Notes under the pieces: model-generated
What the model saw: only the letters and a program-made list of their open reading frames with translations
The model's database searches: none
What the model was told of the DNA's origin: nothing
Program-made: the position numbers and the translations under genes
Source of the DNA: Streptomyces sp. NRRL WC-3618
Lineage (GTDB): Bacteria; Actinomycetota; Actinomycetes; Streptomycetales; Streptomycetaceae
NCBI RefSeq assembly: GCF_001280005.1
Contig: NZ_LGDW01000451.1
Location: 1-54,677 of the forward strand
Length of the DNA: 54,677 nucleotides
Reading direction: 5' to 3'
In this document: positions 34,681 through 42,650 of the stretch, in pieces
How positions within the stretch are numbered: the stretch's first letter is position 1
Layout of the letters: each line of letters begins with the position of its first letter

Positions 34681-37600
34681 GTGGAACCCCTGCTCCAAGA
34701 AGTCGCGACCATCGTCGGTGACTATTTCGACATCCGGCCCGAACAGCTGGAATCCGACGCCGCTTTCACGGACCTCGGGGACTCGCTGTCGTTGCTCGGC
34801 ATGTTGCGACGCCTGGAGGACCGCTACGGCTGCAAAGTGCCGCTCCGGGAACTCTTCGGCGATGCCCAGACCCTGTCCGGCCTGACCGCGTACCTTCGCA
34901 CGCACGCACCGCCGGACACGACGCCCGCCCCCGTCGCGCCGCCCCCCGTCGACAGCGAACCAGGACTCACCACACCGTCGGCCGAGACGCCGACGCCGGA
35001 CGGTGCCTCGTCGCCGGGTGCCTCGACCGCCGTGCAGGACCTGATCAGAGAACAGCTTCTGGTCATGCAGCGCCAGCTTCAGCTGCTGGCGGACGGCGAG
35101 CCGGCTCCCCCGGTCGGCCCGGCTACCGGGCCCGTGTCCCGAGCCGGTGCTTCGACGCGCGTGGCGCTCTCCCCGCCGAAGTCGGTGGTGCCCCTCGCAC
35201 CGGGCGCGCGCAGCAGCGCGACCAGTCCGGTGGAGACGGCAGAGCGCACCCGCTATCTGAAGGAACTCGCTGACCGCCTCGGTAGTCGGACCAAGGGCTC
35301 CAAGGAATTCGCGCAACGGTTCAGGCCGATGGTCGCCGACAGCCGGTCCACGGTCGGTTTTCGCCCCTCGACCAAGGAGATGCTGTACCCGATCGTCGCC
35401 GAACGGGGGCAGGGCTCCCGGCTGTGGGACATCGACGGAAACGAGTACGTCGACCTCACCCTGGGCTACGGCGTCCACCTCCTCGGCCACAATCCGCCGG
35501 TCGTCATGTCGGCCTTGCGCAAGCGGCTGGACGTCGGTTTCAGCCTCGGACCGCGCACCCAGTTGGTCGAGGAAGTCGCCGCCGGGATACTCGAACTCAC
35601 GGGTATGGACCGCGTCGCCTTCCTCAACAGCGGCACGGAAGCGGTCATGACCGCGGTCCGGCTCGCACGCGCCGCGACCGGCCGCGACAAGATAGTAGTT
35701 TTCTCCACCGCGTACCACGGCCACTTCGACAGCGTGCTCGCCGTACCGTCCCACGAGAACGGCGTGTTCGGCACCCAGCCGCTCGCACCGGGTGTCTCGC
35801 CGCTCGCGGTGGAGAACGTGTACGTGCTCGAGTTCGGCACAGACGACGCTCTCGACTTCATCAACAGGCACGGACCGGAACTCGCGGCGGTTCTCACCGA
35901 GCCGGTGACGCTGCGAACTCCCGGCGTGCAGAACCCCGACTTCCTTCGCGCGCTCCGGGAGATCACCAGGACGCACGGTACGAAACTCGTCTTCGACGAG
36001 ATGGTCACGGGTTTCCGTTGCCATCCGGCGGGCGTCCAGGGACTGTACGGAATCAAGGCCGATCTGGCCACCTACGGAAAGATCGTGGGCGGCGGCATGC
36101 CGCTGGGCGTGATCGCCGGACGCGGCGGGGTCATGGACCCGATCGACGGCGGCGTCTGGAACTTCGGCGACGACTCGGGACCGAGGGTGGAATCCACCTT
36201 CTTCGGCGGCACGTTCAACCAGCATCCGCTGACCATGGTGACGGCCAAGGCGGTCCTCGACCACCTCCGCGCGGCGGGACCCGAACTGCAACGGAGCCTC
36301 GACCGCAGGACTGCGACGTTCACGGACCAGCTGAACGCCGACTTCCGTGAACTCGACGTGCCGATCGAGGTCCAGAGGTTCTCCTCGCTCTTCAAGTTCG
36401 AGCACCAGGCGAACATGGACCCGTTCTACTTCAATCTGCTCGACCGTGGCGTGTTCGTCTGGGAGCTGCGCAACTTCTTCCTGTCCACCGCGCACGAGCA
36501 GGCCGATCTCGACCACATCCGCACCGCGGTGCGGGAATCGGTCGAGGAACTGCTCGCCCACGGCCTGCTCGGCAGCCGGGTGAACCCGGCCGGTCCCCTC
36601 CCCCGTGCGGCAGCGCCCCGCAGCACCCGCGCGCAACGGCAACTGCGGGCTCTGGACCAGGACGGCGTGCCCGCCTTCGAGATGTCCGTCGGATTCTGGC
36701 TCGACGGCTCCCTCAACCGCGATGCCCTGCGCACCGCCGTGCGGGACCTGGTCGCCCGCCACGAGACCCTGCGGACCACGTTCAGCCCGGACGGTGAGAG
36801 GCTCATCGTCCATCCCGCGTCGGAGACACCGCTGGACGATGTGCTGTTCGAGCACACCTGCGGGGACGAGGACGAACTCGGGCGCTTCCTGCGGTCCTGG
36901 GCCGAACGACCGCTCGATCCGGTCGACGGGAGAGTGTTCCGCGCGGCTGTGGTGGAGGTCGGCCCCGAGCGGCATCTGCTGCTGGTCACCGTGCACCACG
37001 CGGCGGTGGACGGCTGGTCCTACGGCGTCCTGCTCGACGACCTCGCCGCGATGTACAACGCCGGATGCCGCGGTACGAGCCTCCAGTTGCCGCCGGCCGC
37101 GCAGTTCCGGGACTACCTCGACTGGCACGAGCGGGTCACGGCTGGCCCCACCGCCGCAGAGCACCGTGATTTCTGGCGTTCCCGCCTCAAGGGAGCTCCC
37201 CCGCTGGAGCTGCCGTCGTCAGGGCAGCCGAGCCGGTTCCCCTATCGGGCGGTACGGCACGGCGTTCTCCTCGACGGCGATTTCCGCGACCGGATGCGGG
37301 AGGCCGCCCGCCAGGAGGGCGTCACGGTCTTCGCCTACCTGGTGGCGGCCTGGGGGGCCTTGTTGCAGCGGCTGACGGAGCAGGACGACGTCCTTGTACC
37401 CGTCGCGTCCGCCCGGCGTCCGCCGGAGCTGGACCAGGTGGTCGGATACTGCTCGAATCTGCTGCCCCTGCGCCTGCCCCGGCAGGCGGACATGCAGGTC
37501 GCGGACTACGTGGCCGAGGTCCTGTCCCAGCTGGTCACCGGACTGGAACACCAGGACTACCCGTTCGCGGACCTCGTCGCGGAATCCGCTCCGCTCGGAG

Positions 37601-37923
37601 CAGGCCTGCGCAGCACGTTGTTCACCACGTCGATGTCGTTCTACCGCCATGTCGTGGTGGCACCTATGGACGGGCTCGAGGTCTCGGAGGCCGCTCCACT
37701 GCCGATCACACACACCGGCAATCCCCTGGCTCTGAACGTCATGGAGCGTACGGACGGCTTCAAGTGCGAGTTCGAGGCCGCCACCGACATCGTCGACCCC
37801 GGCCTCGTCGAGCGCCTTCCCCAGTACTACCGGAACCTGTTGAGCGCCATGGTCGCCGGCAGCGAGCGGCCGTTGGCCGAGCTGGACCACGAGGTCCGGG
37901 AAAGCCTGAACGCGAGCCAGTGA
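34681..37923 (+). CDS. Hybrid ACP-aminotransferase-condensation protein
   Basis: About 1080 residues. An ACP (1-75; LGDSLSLL, Ser near 36) is followed by a Pro-rich linker with LIREQLLVMQRQLQLL, as precedes aminotransferase domains in mycosubtilin- and iturin-type synthases. The PLP-dependent GSA-type aminotransferase (225-640) has NSGTEAVMTA, YHGHFDS, FDEMVTGF and the PLP lysine in TYGKIVGGGMPLG near 466. The condensation domain (645-1080) has HHAAVDGWS near 774. It should turn a beta-keto thioester on its ACP into a beta-amino thioester. GTG at 34681 with AAGGAGAG is preferred to ATG at 34657. The ACP probably substitutes for the dead carrier of the upstream PKS. Confidence 0.92.
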   Translation: MEPLLQEVATIVGDYFDIRPEQLESDAAFTDLGDSLSLLGMLRRLEDRYGCKVPLRELFGDAQTLSGLTAYLRTHAPPDTTPAPVAPPPVDSEPGLTTPSAETPTPDGASSPGASTAVQDLIREQLLVMQRQLQLLADGEPAPPVGPATGPVSRAGASTRVALSPPKSVVPLAPGARSSATSPVETAERTRYLKELADRLGSRTKGSKEFAQRFRPMVADSRSTVGFRPSTKEMLYPIVAERGQGSRLWDIDGNEYVDLTLGYGVHLLGHNPPVVMSALRKRLDVGFSLGPRTQLVEEVAAGILELTGMDRVAFLNSGTEAVMTAVRLARAATGRDKIVVFSTAYHGHFDSVLAVPSHENGVFGTQPLAPGVSPLAVENVYVLEFGTDDALDFINRHGPELAAVLTEPVTLRTPGVQNPDFLRALREITRTHGTKLVFDEMVTGFRCHPAGVQGLYGIKADLATYGKIVGGGMPLGVIAGRGGVMDPIDGGVWNFGDDSGPRVESTFFGGTFNQHPLTMVTAKAVLDHLRAAGPELQRSLDRRTATFTDQLNADFRELDVPIEVQRFSSLFKFEHQANMDPFYFNLLDRGVFVWELRNFFLSTAHEQADLDHIRTAVRESVEELLAHGLLGSRVNPAGPLPRAAAPRSTRAQRQLRALDQDGVPAFEMSVGFWLDGSLNRDALRTAVRDLVARHETLRTTFSPDGERLIVHPASETPLDDVLFEHTCGDEDELGRFLRSWAERPLDPVDGRVFRAAVVEVGPERHLLLVTVHHAAVDGWSYGVLLDDLAAMYNAGCRGTSLQLPPAAQFRDYLDWHERVTAGPTAAEHRDFWRSRLKGAPPLELPSSGQPSRFPYRAVRHGVLLDGDFRDRMREAARQEGVTVFAYLVAAWGALLQRLTEQDDVLVPVASARRPPELDQVVGYCSNLLPLRLPRQADMQVADYVAEVLSQLVTGLEHQDYPFADLVAESAPLGAGLRSTLFTTSMSFYRHVVVAPMDGLEVSEAAPLPITHTGNPLALNVMERTDGFKCEFEAATDIVDPGLVERLPQYYRNLLSAMVAGSERPLAELDHEVRESLNASQ

Positions 37924-37985
37924 GCCGAAGCGGGGGGGGCGCAGGTGCAGGCACCACACCGGGTCGGCCCGCCTGCGCCGGAGCT

Positions 37986-38437
37986 TCACCGAGCGGGCGG
38001 CCCGGGTACCTCTGCGTGCGGCAGACCGGCGGCCGCGCCGACGCCCCTTGCCAGTACCTCGTCCAGGTCGAACAGTGACAACGGGTCGACGCGGTGGTCC
38101 GCTGCGGTGAAGTCGTGGGACCGCGACAGGATGTGGGGCACGGCCACGCAGCGCGCACCGGCGGCCTTGGCCGCCTGTACTCCTCGGCCGGAGTCCTGAA
38201 GGCGATGACGGCCGAGGGTTCCACGCCGAGTCGTCGTGCCGCGAGGAGGTCGACGACGATGTCCTCGGTCTGCGTCTCCAGGCGCTGCGTCAGCCACATC
38301 CGGTTGTCCAGCAGCCGAACGAAGTTCTCGACCAGGATCAGCAACGGCCGCGGCTCGGTCAGGAGTTGGTGGTATTTGAAGTTGTTGGAGATTAGCGATT
38401 TTTCGCCTGTGCTGATGTTCAAGAATGGGGGCTTCAC
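37986..38437 (-). pseudogene. Frameshifted C-terminal remnant of a HAD hydrolase
   Basis: Two minus-strand frames join into one HAD-type C-terminal half: ...AARRLGVEPSAVIAF then, after a lost base near 38200, EDSGRGVQAAKAAGARCVAV and HDFTAADHRVDPLSLFDLDEVL. The EDS-x-x-G-x-x-AA-x-A-AG pattern is motif IV of beta-phosphoglucomutase/phosphoglycolate phosphatase-like enzymes. The sequence TTCAGGACTCC would read TTCGAGGACTCC if one G were restored. The N-terminal half, with the DxD nucleophile, is missing and is replaced by an AT-rich stretch at about 38365-38430. It is a decayed gene inside the cluster. Confidence 0.65.
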
Positions 38438-39195
38438 CCTGTGGGACAGTCCTCCGGGGCCAGCCCCGCCTCAACCTCCTTGAGCAGCTCGTCCGGCGCG
38501 GAGCGGAAGGTGTGATGCCCGCCCGAGAGCACGGTGCCCGCAAACCGACCGTCCGCCGCGTACGGGGGCCAGCCATCCATCTGGGACGGCCGGATCTCCT
38601 GGTCGTCCTCCCAGCCGATGCTGCGCACGGCGGCCCGCAACCGGACCGGGGCGTCCAGACGGTAGTTCTGGTTGGCCGCGATGTCGGCCCGGAGAACGGT
38701 GAGCCCGAACTCGATCGCGGCCGGATTGGGCTCACCGCCCATGACCCTGGTGAGATGCCCCAGTTCCACCTTGAGTTCCTCGTCGTCCAGGTGCAGGAAG
38801 CGTCCGAACGGGCCTTCGTGCGGGGCGACTTGGGATGAGATGAAGAGTGCCTGCGGAGCCGGCCCGCCCACCTGGTCCAGATACAGGGCGATGGCGAACG
38901 CCGCCAGGGCCCCGCCGCAGTGCCCGAACAGCCCGAACGGCCGGTCCAGATAGGGCCGGAGCCCGTCGACAGCCAGTCGGGCGAGCTCCTCGTAGCTGCC
39001 GTAGTGCTGCTCGCGCAATCTGTTCTCGCGGGCCGGCAGCTGAACCGGACAGACCTCGACGTCGTCACCGATCAACCGGGGCCACTGGGTGTACATGGAC
39101 GCGCCGACGCCCGAGTACGGCAGGCAGAACAGACGGGCTCGCACGTCGTTCCGAGGCCGGCGGAGCAGCCACTTTCCGGGGCGTACTGCAGTCAT
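38434..39195 (-). CDS. Type II thioesterase with cysteine nucleophile
   Basis: A 253-residue alpha/beta-hydrolase of the GrsT/RifR type: LFCLPYSGVGASMY oxyanion region near 24, nucleophile elbow GHCGGALAAF near 93 and catalytic His in SGGHHTF near 229. The nucleophile is Cys (codon TGC) instead of the usual Ser in GHSxG. Type II enzymes normally clear misprimed carriers; Cys-thioesterases are known among product-releasing domains, such as the beta-lactone-forming one of obafluorin. As no thioesterase domain is fused to any synthase here, this may be the release enzyme. ATG at 39195 is chosen for AGGGAGGG five bases upstream. Confidence 0.88.
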   Translation of the reverse strand: MTAVRPGKWLLRRPRNDVRARLFCLPYSGVGASMYTQWPRLIGDDVEVCPVQLPARENRLREQHYGSYEELARLAVDGLRPYLDRPFGLFGHCGGALAAFAIALYLDQVGGPAPQALFISSQVAPHEGPFGRFLHLDDEELKVELGHLTRVMGGEPNPAAIEFGLTVLRADIAANQNYRLDAPVRLRAAVRSIGWEDDQEIRPSQMDGWPPYAADGRFAGTVLSGGHHTFRSAPDELLKEVEAGLAPEDCPTG

Positions 39196-39242
39196 GGGCA
39201 CCCTCCCTGTAGGTGTGTGTGTTGGACGTCCCGACGGTGTCG

Positions 39243-40547
39243 TCAGGCGGTGGGCAGGGAGGGCAGCCGTCCGCCGTCCGCCACCGCACTAGTCAGCGGG
39301 GCCGAGGCCCCGTCACGCAGTGCGGCGGTCACCGGCAGGCTCTTGACGCCGGAGACGAAGTTCGAGGCAAGATGCCGCACCGGGCCCGCCGGCTCGAAGG
39401 ACGCAACCAGCTGGACGATCTCGCCGAAGAGCAGGCGCAGCGCGATCCTGGCCAGGGGCGCTCCGATGCAGTAGTGCGGTCCGAAGCCGAACGTCACATG
39501 GCGGTTGGGATGGCGCTGCACGTCGAAGCGGTAGGGATCGGCGAACACCGACCCGTCCCGGTTGGCCGAGCCCAGCCAGGCCACTACGGCCTCGCCCGTC
39601 TTGATCGGGACACCGCTGAGCACGGCGTCCCGCACGGCGTAGCGCATGAAGTGGTTGGCCGGGGACGCCCAGCGCAGTCCTTCCTCCACCGCGAGGGCCG
39701 TCTGGGCGCTCTCGCCGGTGAGCAGCGCGTATTCACCAGGGTTCTCCATCAGGGCGAGCACTGTCGCGGCGATCGCGTGCGGCATGGTGACATTAGCGCC
39801 GAGCAGCATGCTGTAGCAGTTGTAGACGATCTCGTCGGTACGCAGTCTGCGACCCCCCGCGTCCATGCGCGTCAGGAACCCGATCAGGTCGTCCCGTTCG
39901 ACACCGCGGTCCCTCACCTGGTCGGCGAAGTAGGCAAAGAGTTCGTGGTGAGCGGAGAGCAGATTGTGGTGTCCGCCCTCCTCCGCACCGAACACGCTGT
40001 CATCGGGGGCGGCCGCCATCGTGGAAAGCCTGGTCAGCCGCGGCCAGTCCTCCTCGGGCAACCCCATCAGGGCACCCGCGAAGGCCATGGGGAACCCGGC
40101 CGCGGCGGCGGCGAGGTCCCAGGGCTTGCCCGAGGCCAACGGGGCGAGGAATCGGTGCACGACGCTCAGGATCTGCGGCTGGGTGGATTTGAGCGCGCTG
40201 AAGGAGAACACCTTCATCATCGGTTCACGCATCGCGGTGTGCACCGGCGGGTCGCTGGCCGCGAGCATCTTCCCCGCCGCGGGGTCCGTGCCGCCGAGGA
40301 TGGAGAGCAATGTGCCGCGTCGGGAAGTGAAGCGGGTGTGATCCTTGAGCACCGCGAGGACGTCGGCATGCCGGGTAACCGAGAGGAACGACCGCCCGTC
40401 CGTCAAGGTCTGGCGATGGACGGGCGCCTTGTCCCGCATCACCTTCCACACCGGGTGCGGGTCTCCGTGCGCGTAGAAGTCGGGATCGAAGAGATCGATC
40501 ACGCCGAGGTCCACGTCGACGGGATCCGTCACGTAGCTGATCTTCAC
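39243..40547 (-). CDS. Cytochrome P450, probable aminoacyl-carrier hydroxylase
   Basis: A 434-residue P450 with heme loop FGFGPHYCIGAPLAR near 358-372, ExxR in VEEGLRW, and an I-helix LLGANVTMPHAIA. The GANVT-PH form of the I-helix is, as I recall, typical of P450s that beta-hydroxylate carrier-bound amino acids (NovI/NikQ group). GTG at 40547 overlaps the stop of the A-T gene (GTGA), the same A-T/P450 pairing found in aminocoumarin and nikkomycin pathways. Probable reaction: beta-hydroxylation of the amino acid on the A-T protein. Forty-seven bases separate it from the thioesterase gene downstream. Confidence 0.9.
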   Translation of the reverse strand: MKISYVTDPVDVDLGVIDLFDPDFYAHGDPHPVWKVMRDKAPVHRQTLTDGRSFLSVTRHADVLAVLKDHTRFTSRRGTLLSILGGTDPAAGKMLAASDPPVHTAMREPMMKVFSFSALKSTQPQILSVVHRFLAPLASGKPWDLAAAAAGFPMAFAGALMGLPEEDWPRLTRLSTMAAAPDDSVFGAEEGGHHNLLSAHHELFAYFADQVRDRGVERDDLIGFLTRMDAGGRRLRTDEIVYNCYSMLLGANVTMPHAIAATVLALMENPGEYALLTGESAQTALAVEEGLRWASPANHFMRYAVRDAVLSGVPIKTGEAVVAWLGSANRDGSVFADPYRFDVQRHPNRHVTFGFGPHYCIGAPLARIALRLLFGEIVQLVASFEPAGPVRHLASNFVSGVKSLPVTAALRDGASAPLTSAVADGGRLPSLPTA

Positions 40548-42355
40548 CGTTCGACCCCTCCGATGAGTTCCTCGATGCGCGCGGCCAGCTCCGCCACCGT
40601 GGGGTTCTCGTAGAAGGTCCTGGGGAGGATCACCGCGTCGAAGGCGTTTCCGATCTCGGCGGTGATCTGGGTGGCTATCAGGGAGTGGCCGCCCAGTTCG
40701 AAGAAGTCGTCGTCGACTCCGACCTCGTCGAGTTCCATGACGTCGGCCCACAGCTGAGCCAACATCTTCTCGACCGGAGTGCCGGGGGGGCGGAAGTCGC
40801 TGTCCACGTCGGGGCGTTCCCGGCTCGTCAGGGCCGAGAGGGACCTCCGGTCCACCTTGCCGTTGGCGGTGAGGGGGAGCGAGTCCAGACGGGTGAAGAC
40901 CGCCGGGACGAAGTGCGGCGGCAGTTCTTCGGACAGGGCCCGACGCAGTGCGGGGGCCGATACGAGGAAGTCGCTCTCGTAGAAGGCCGCGAGCCGTGAA
41001 CCGTCCTTGGTCGTCTGCGCCACCACAGCCACGGCTTTGACATCGGGGTGCCGTCGCAGGGCGGCCTCCGTCTCCCCCGGTTCCACCCGGAAGCCTCGGA
41101 TCTTGACCTGGGCGTCCACTCTCCCCACGAACTCCAGTGATCCGTCCGGCAGTTCTCGCACCAGGTCGCCGGTGCGATACATACGTGCCCCGGGGCGGTC
41201 CGCGAAGGGGTCCGGGATGAAGCGCTCGGCGGTCTGGTCCGGGTCGTTGACGTAGCCTCGTGCCAGCCCGAGCCCTCCGGTGTGGAGTTCACCGACCTCG
41301 CCCGGGCGGACGGGTCTCAGGTGCTCGTCCAGGACGTGAGCGGTGGTTCCCCGGATCGGCCGGCCGATGGGGACGGTCTCGTGCTCCAGAGGCAGACCGA
41401 CCGGATGGCAGCAGGTGAAGGTGGTGTTCTCGGTCGGCCCGTACCCGTTGATCACCGCGCCTGCCGGCAGCAGTTCCGCTGCCTTGCGGACATGCGGAGC
41501 GGAGAGGACGTCACCACCGGCCAGCAGGTGGCGGAGCCCGCCGAGCGCTTCAGGGGCGGTGTCGAGGATCTGATGGAAAAGGCCGGCGGTGAACCACGCC
41601 ACCGTCACCGCCTCGTCGCGCACGAAAGCCGCCAGTTCACCGGGCGTCAGCTCGCCGGGCGGGGCGACGGCCAGGCGTCCTCCGTTCAGCAGCGGGGCCC
41701 ACACCTCCAGGGTCGAGGCGTCGAAGGCCAGGGGGGCGTACTGCAGGACGGTGTCGTCCGGACCGACGGACAGGAAATCGGCTCCGAGGACCAGACGCAG
41801 GACCGCGCGATGCGGAACGCAGACCCCCTTGGGCGTGCCGGTCGAGCCGGAAGTGAACGCGATGTAGGCGGTGTTCTCGGGGCCCACGGTCGTAGCGGGT
41901 TTCGCAGTGGGCAGCCCGGACAGGTGCGTGGCGAGCTGGTCCAGCGGAACGGGAGTGGCGACTCCCGGTATCCGCTCAGCGTCCTCGGACAGGGTGAGAA
42001 CGAGCTTGACGCCTGCGATCCGGAGCAGTCGGGCCTGCCACTCCTGCGGCGCGCGGCGGTCGAGCGCGAGATAGCTGCAACCGGCCTTGAGTACAGCGAG
42101 CAGGCCCACGAAGAGATCCACGGAACGCTCGAGACACAGAGCGATCGGATCCTCGGAACTCACGCCGAGGCCGCCGAGGTGATGCGCCAATTGGTTGGCA
42201 TGAGCATCGAGTTCGGCGTAGCTCAGTTCGGTGCCCTGGATGCTGACCGCCGGGGCGTGCGGAAAGGCGGCGGCACAGCGCTCGAACGCCCCGTGCACCG
42301 TCCGGGACGGGGTCCTCTCTCCGAGACCGTTGCTCATCTGCTCACTCTCTGCCAT
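40544..42355 (-). CDS. NRPS A-T didomain, predicted valine
   Basis: A 603-residue stand-alone A-T protein. Adenylation motifs FTSGSTGTPKGV near 170, YGPTENTT, TGDLVRELPDG and A10 LTANGKVDRR near 497; carrier motif LGGHSLI near 555. By-eye specificity residues read D-A-L-W-L-G-G-T-F, very close to valine codes DAFWIGGTFK and DALWIGGTFK. It probably loads valine for hydroxylation by the coupled P450 and delivery in trans to the A-less C-T protein. ATG at 42355 is used; 42337 is an alternative start and neither has a strong ribosome binding site. The divergent upstream region carries the best operator palindrome. Confidence 0.92.
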   Translation of the reverse strand: MAESEQMSNGLGERTPSRTVHGAFERCAAAFPHAPAVSIQGTELSYAELDAHANQLAHHLGGLGVSSEDPIALCLERSVDLFVGLLAVLKAGCSYLALDRRAPQEWQARLLRIAGVKLVLTLSEDAERIPGVATPVPLDQLATHLSGLPTAKPATTVGPENTAYIAFTSGSTGTPKGVCVPHRAVLRLVLGADFLSVGPDDTVLQYAPLAFDASTLEVWAPLLNGGRLAVAPPGELTPGELAAFVRDEAVTVAWFTAGLFHQILDTAPEALGGLRHLLAGGDVLSAPHVRKAAELLPAGAVINGYGPTENTTFTCCHPVGLPLEHETVPIGRPIRGTTAHVLDEHLRPVRPGEVGELHTGGLGLARGYVNDPDQTAERFIPDPFADRPGARMYRTGDLVRELPDGSLEFVGRVDAQVKIRGFRVEPGETEAALRRHPDVKAVAVVAQTTKDGSRLAAFYESDFLVSAPALRRALSEELPPHFVPAVFTRLDSLPLTANGKVDRRSLSALTSRERPDVDSDFRPPGTPVEKMLAQLWADVMELDEVGVDDDFFELGGHSLIATQITAEIGNAFDAVILPRTFYENPTVAELAARIEELIGGVER

Positions 42356-42544
42356 TGTCCCGTTGGCTGGGTGGGTGCCACATGTACGTCCGCGCCCGAG
42401 ACGTCGAACAGGGCGCGGCGTCACCTGTTCCATTCATTCCGACGTCATTTCCGAAGAGTTGCGCACAAGAGAAAGGTCACCGGCTGACGGGATACCTGTC
42501 AACTTCTCGCGCCAGGCCAAGTGTTCGTCGGGTGCAGATGTGGA

Positions 42545-42570
42545 CGGCTGTCTCGCTGGCGAGACAGCCG
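42545..42570. promoter_or_regulatory. Operator palindrome in the A-T/C-domain divergent region
   Basis: CGGCTGTCTCGC and its exact reverse complement GCGAGACAGCCG flank a central TG, giving perfect 12-bp arms, the longest of the four sites. It lies 81 bases upstream of the rightward C-domain gene and 190 bases upstream of the leftward A-T gene. Confidence 0.82.
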
Positions 42571-42650
42571 GGTAGCCGTGACACAAAGTGGTCCCATCCT
42601 TGATCCTGCGGTGAGACGCTCCAGGAACTTTCCATTGCCGGAGGGCCCGA

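Noticed and set aside
34630..37164. Long minus-strand open frame of about 840 codons opposite the aminotransferase protein
   Set aside because: Same reason: no domain, and the opposite strand has intact ACP and aminotransferase motifs.
37760..37985. Minus-strand continuation of the HAD remnant's second frame
   Set aside because: After the frameshift this frame carries no HAD similarity and overlaps the end of the plus-strand synthase gene.
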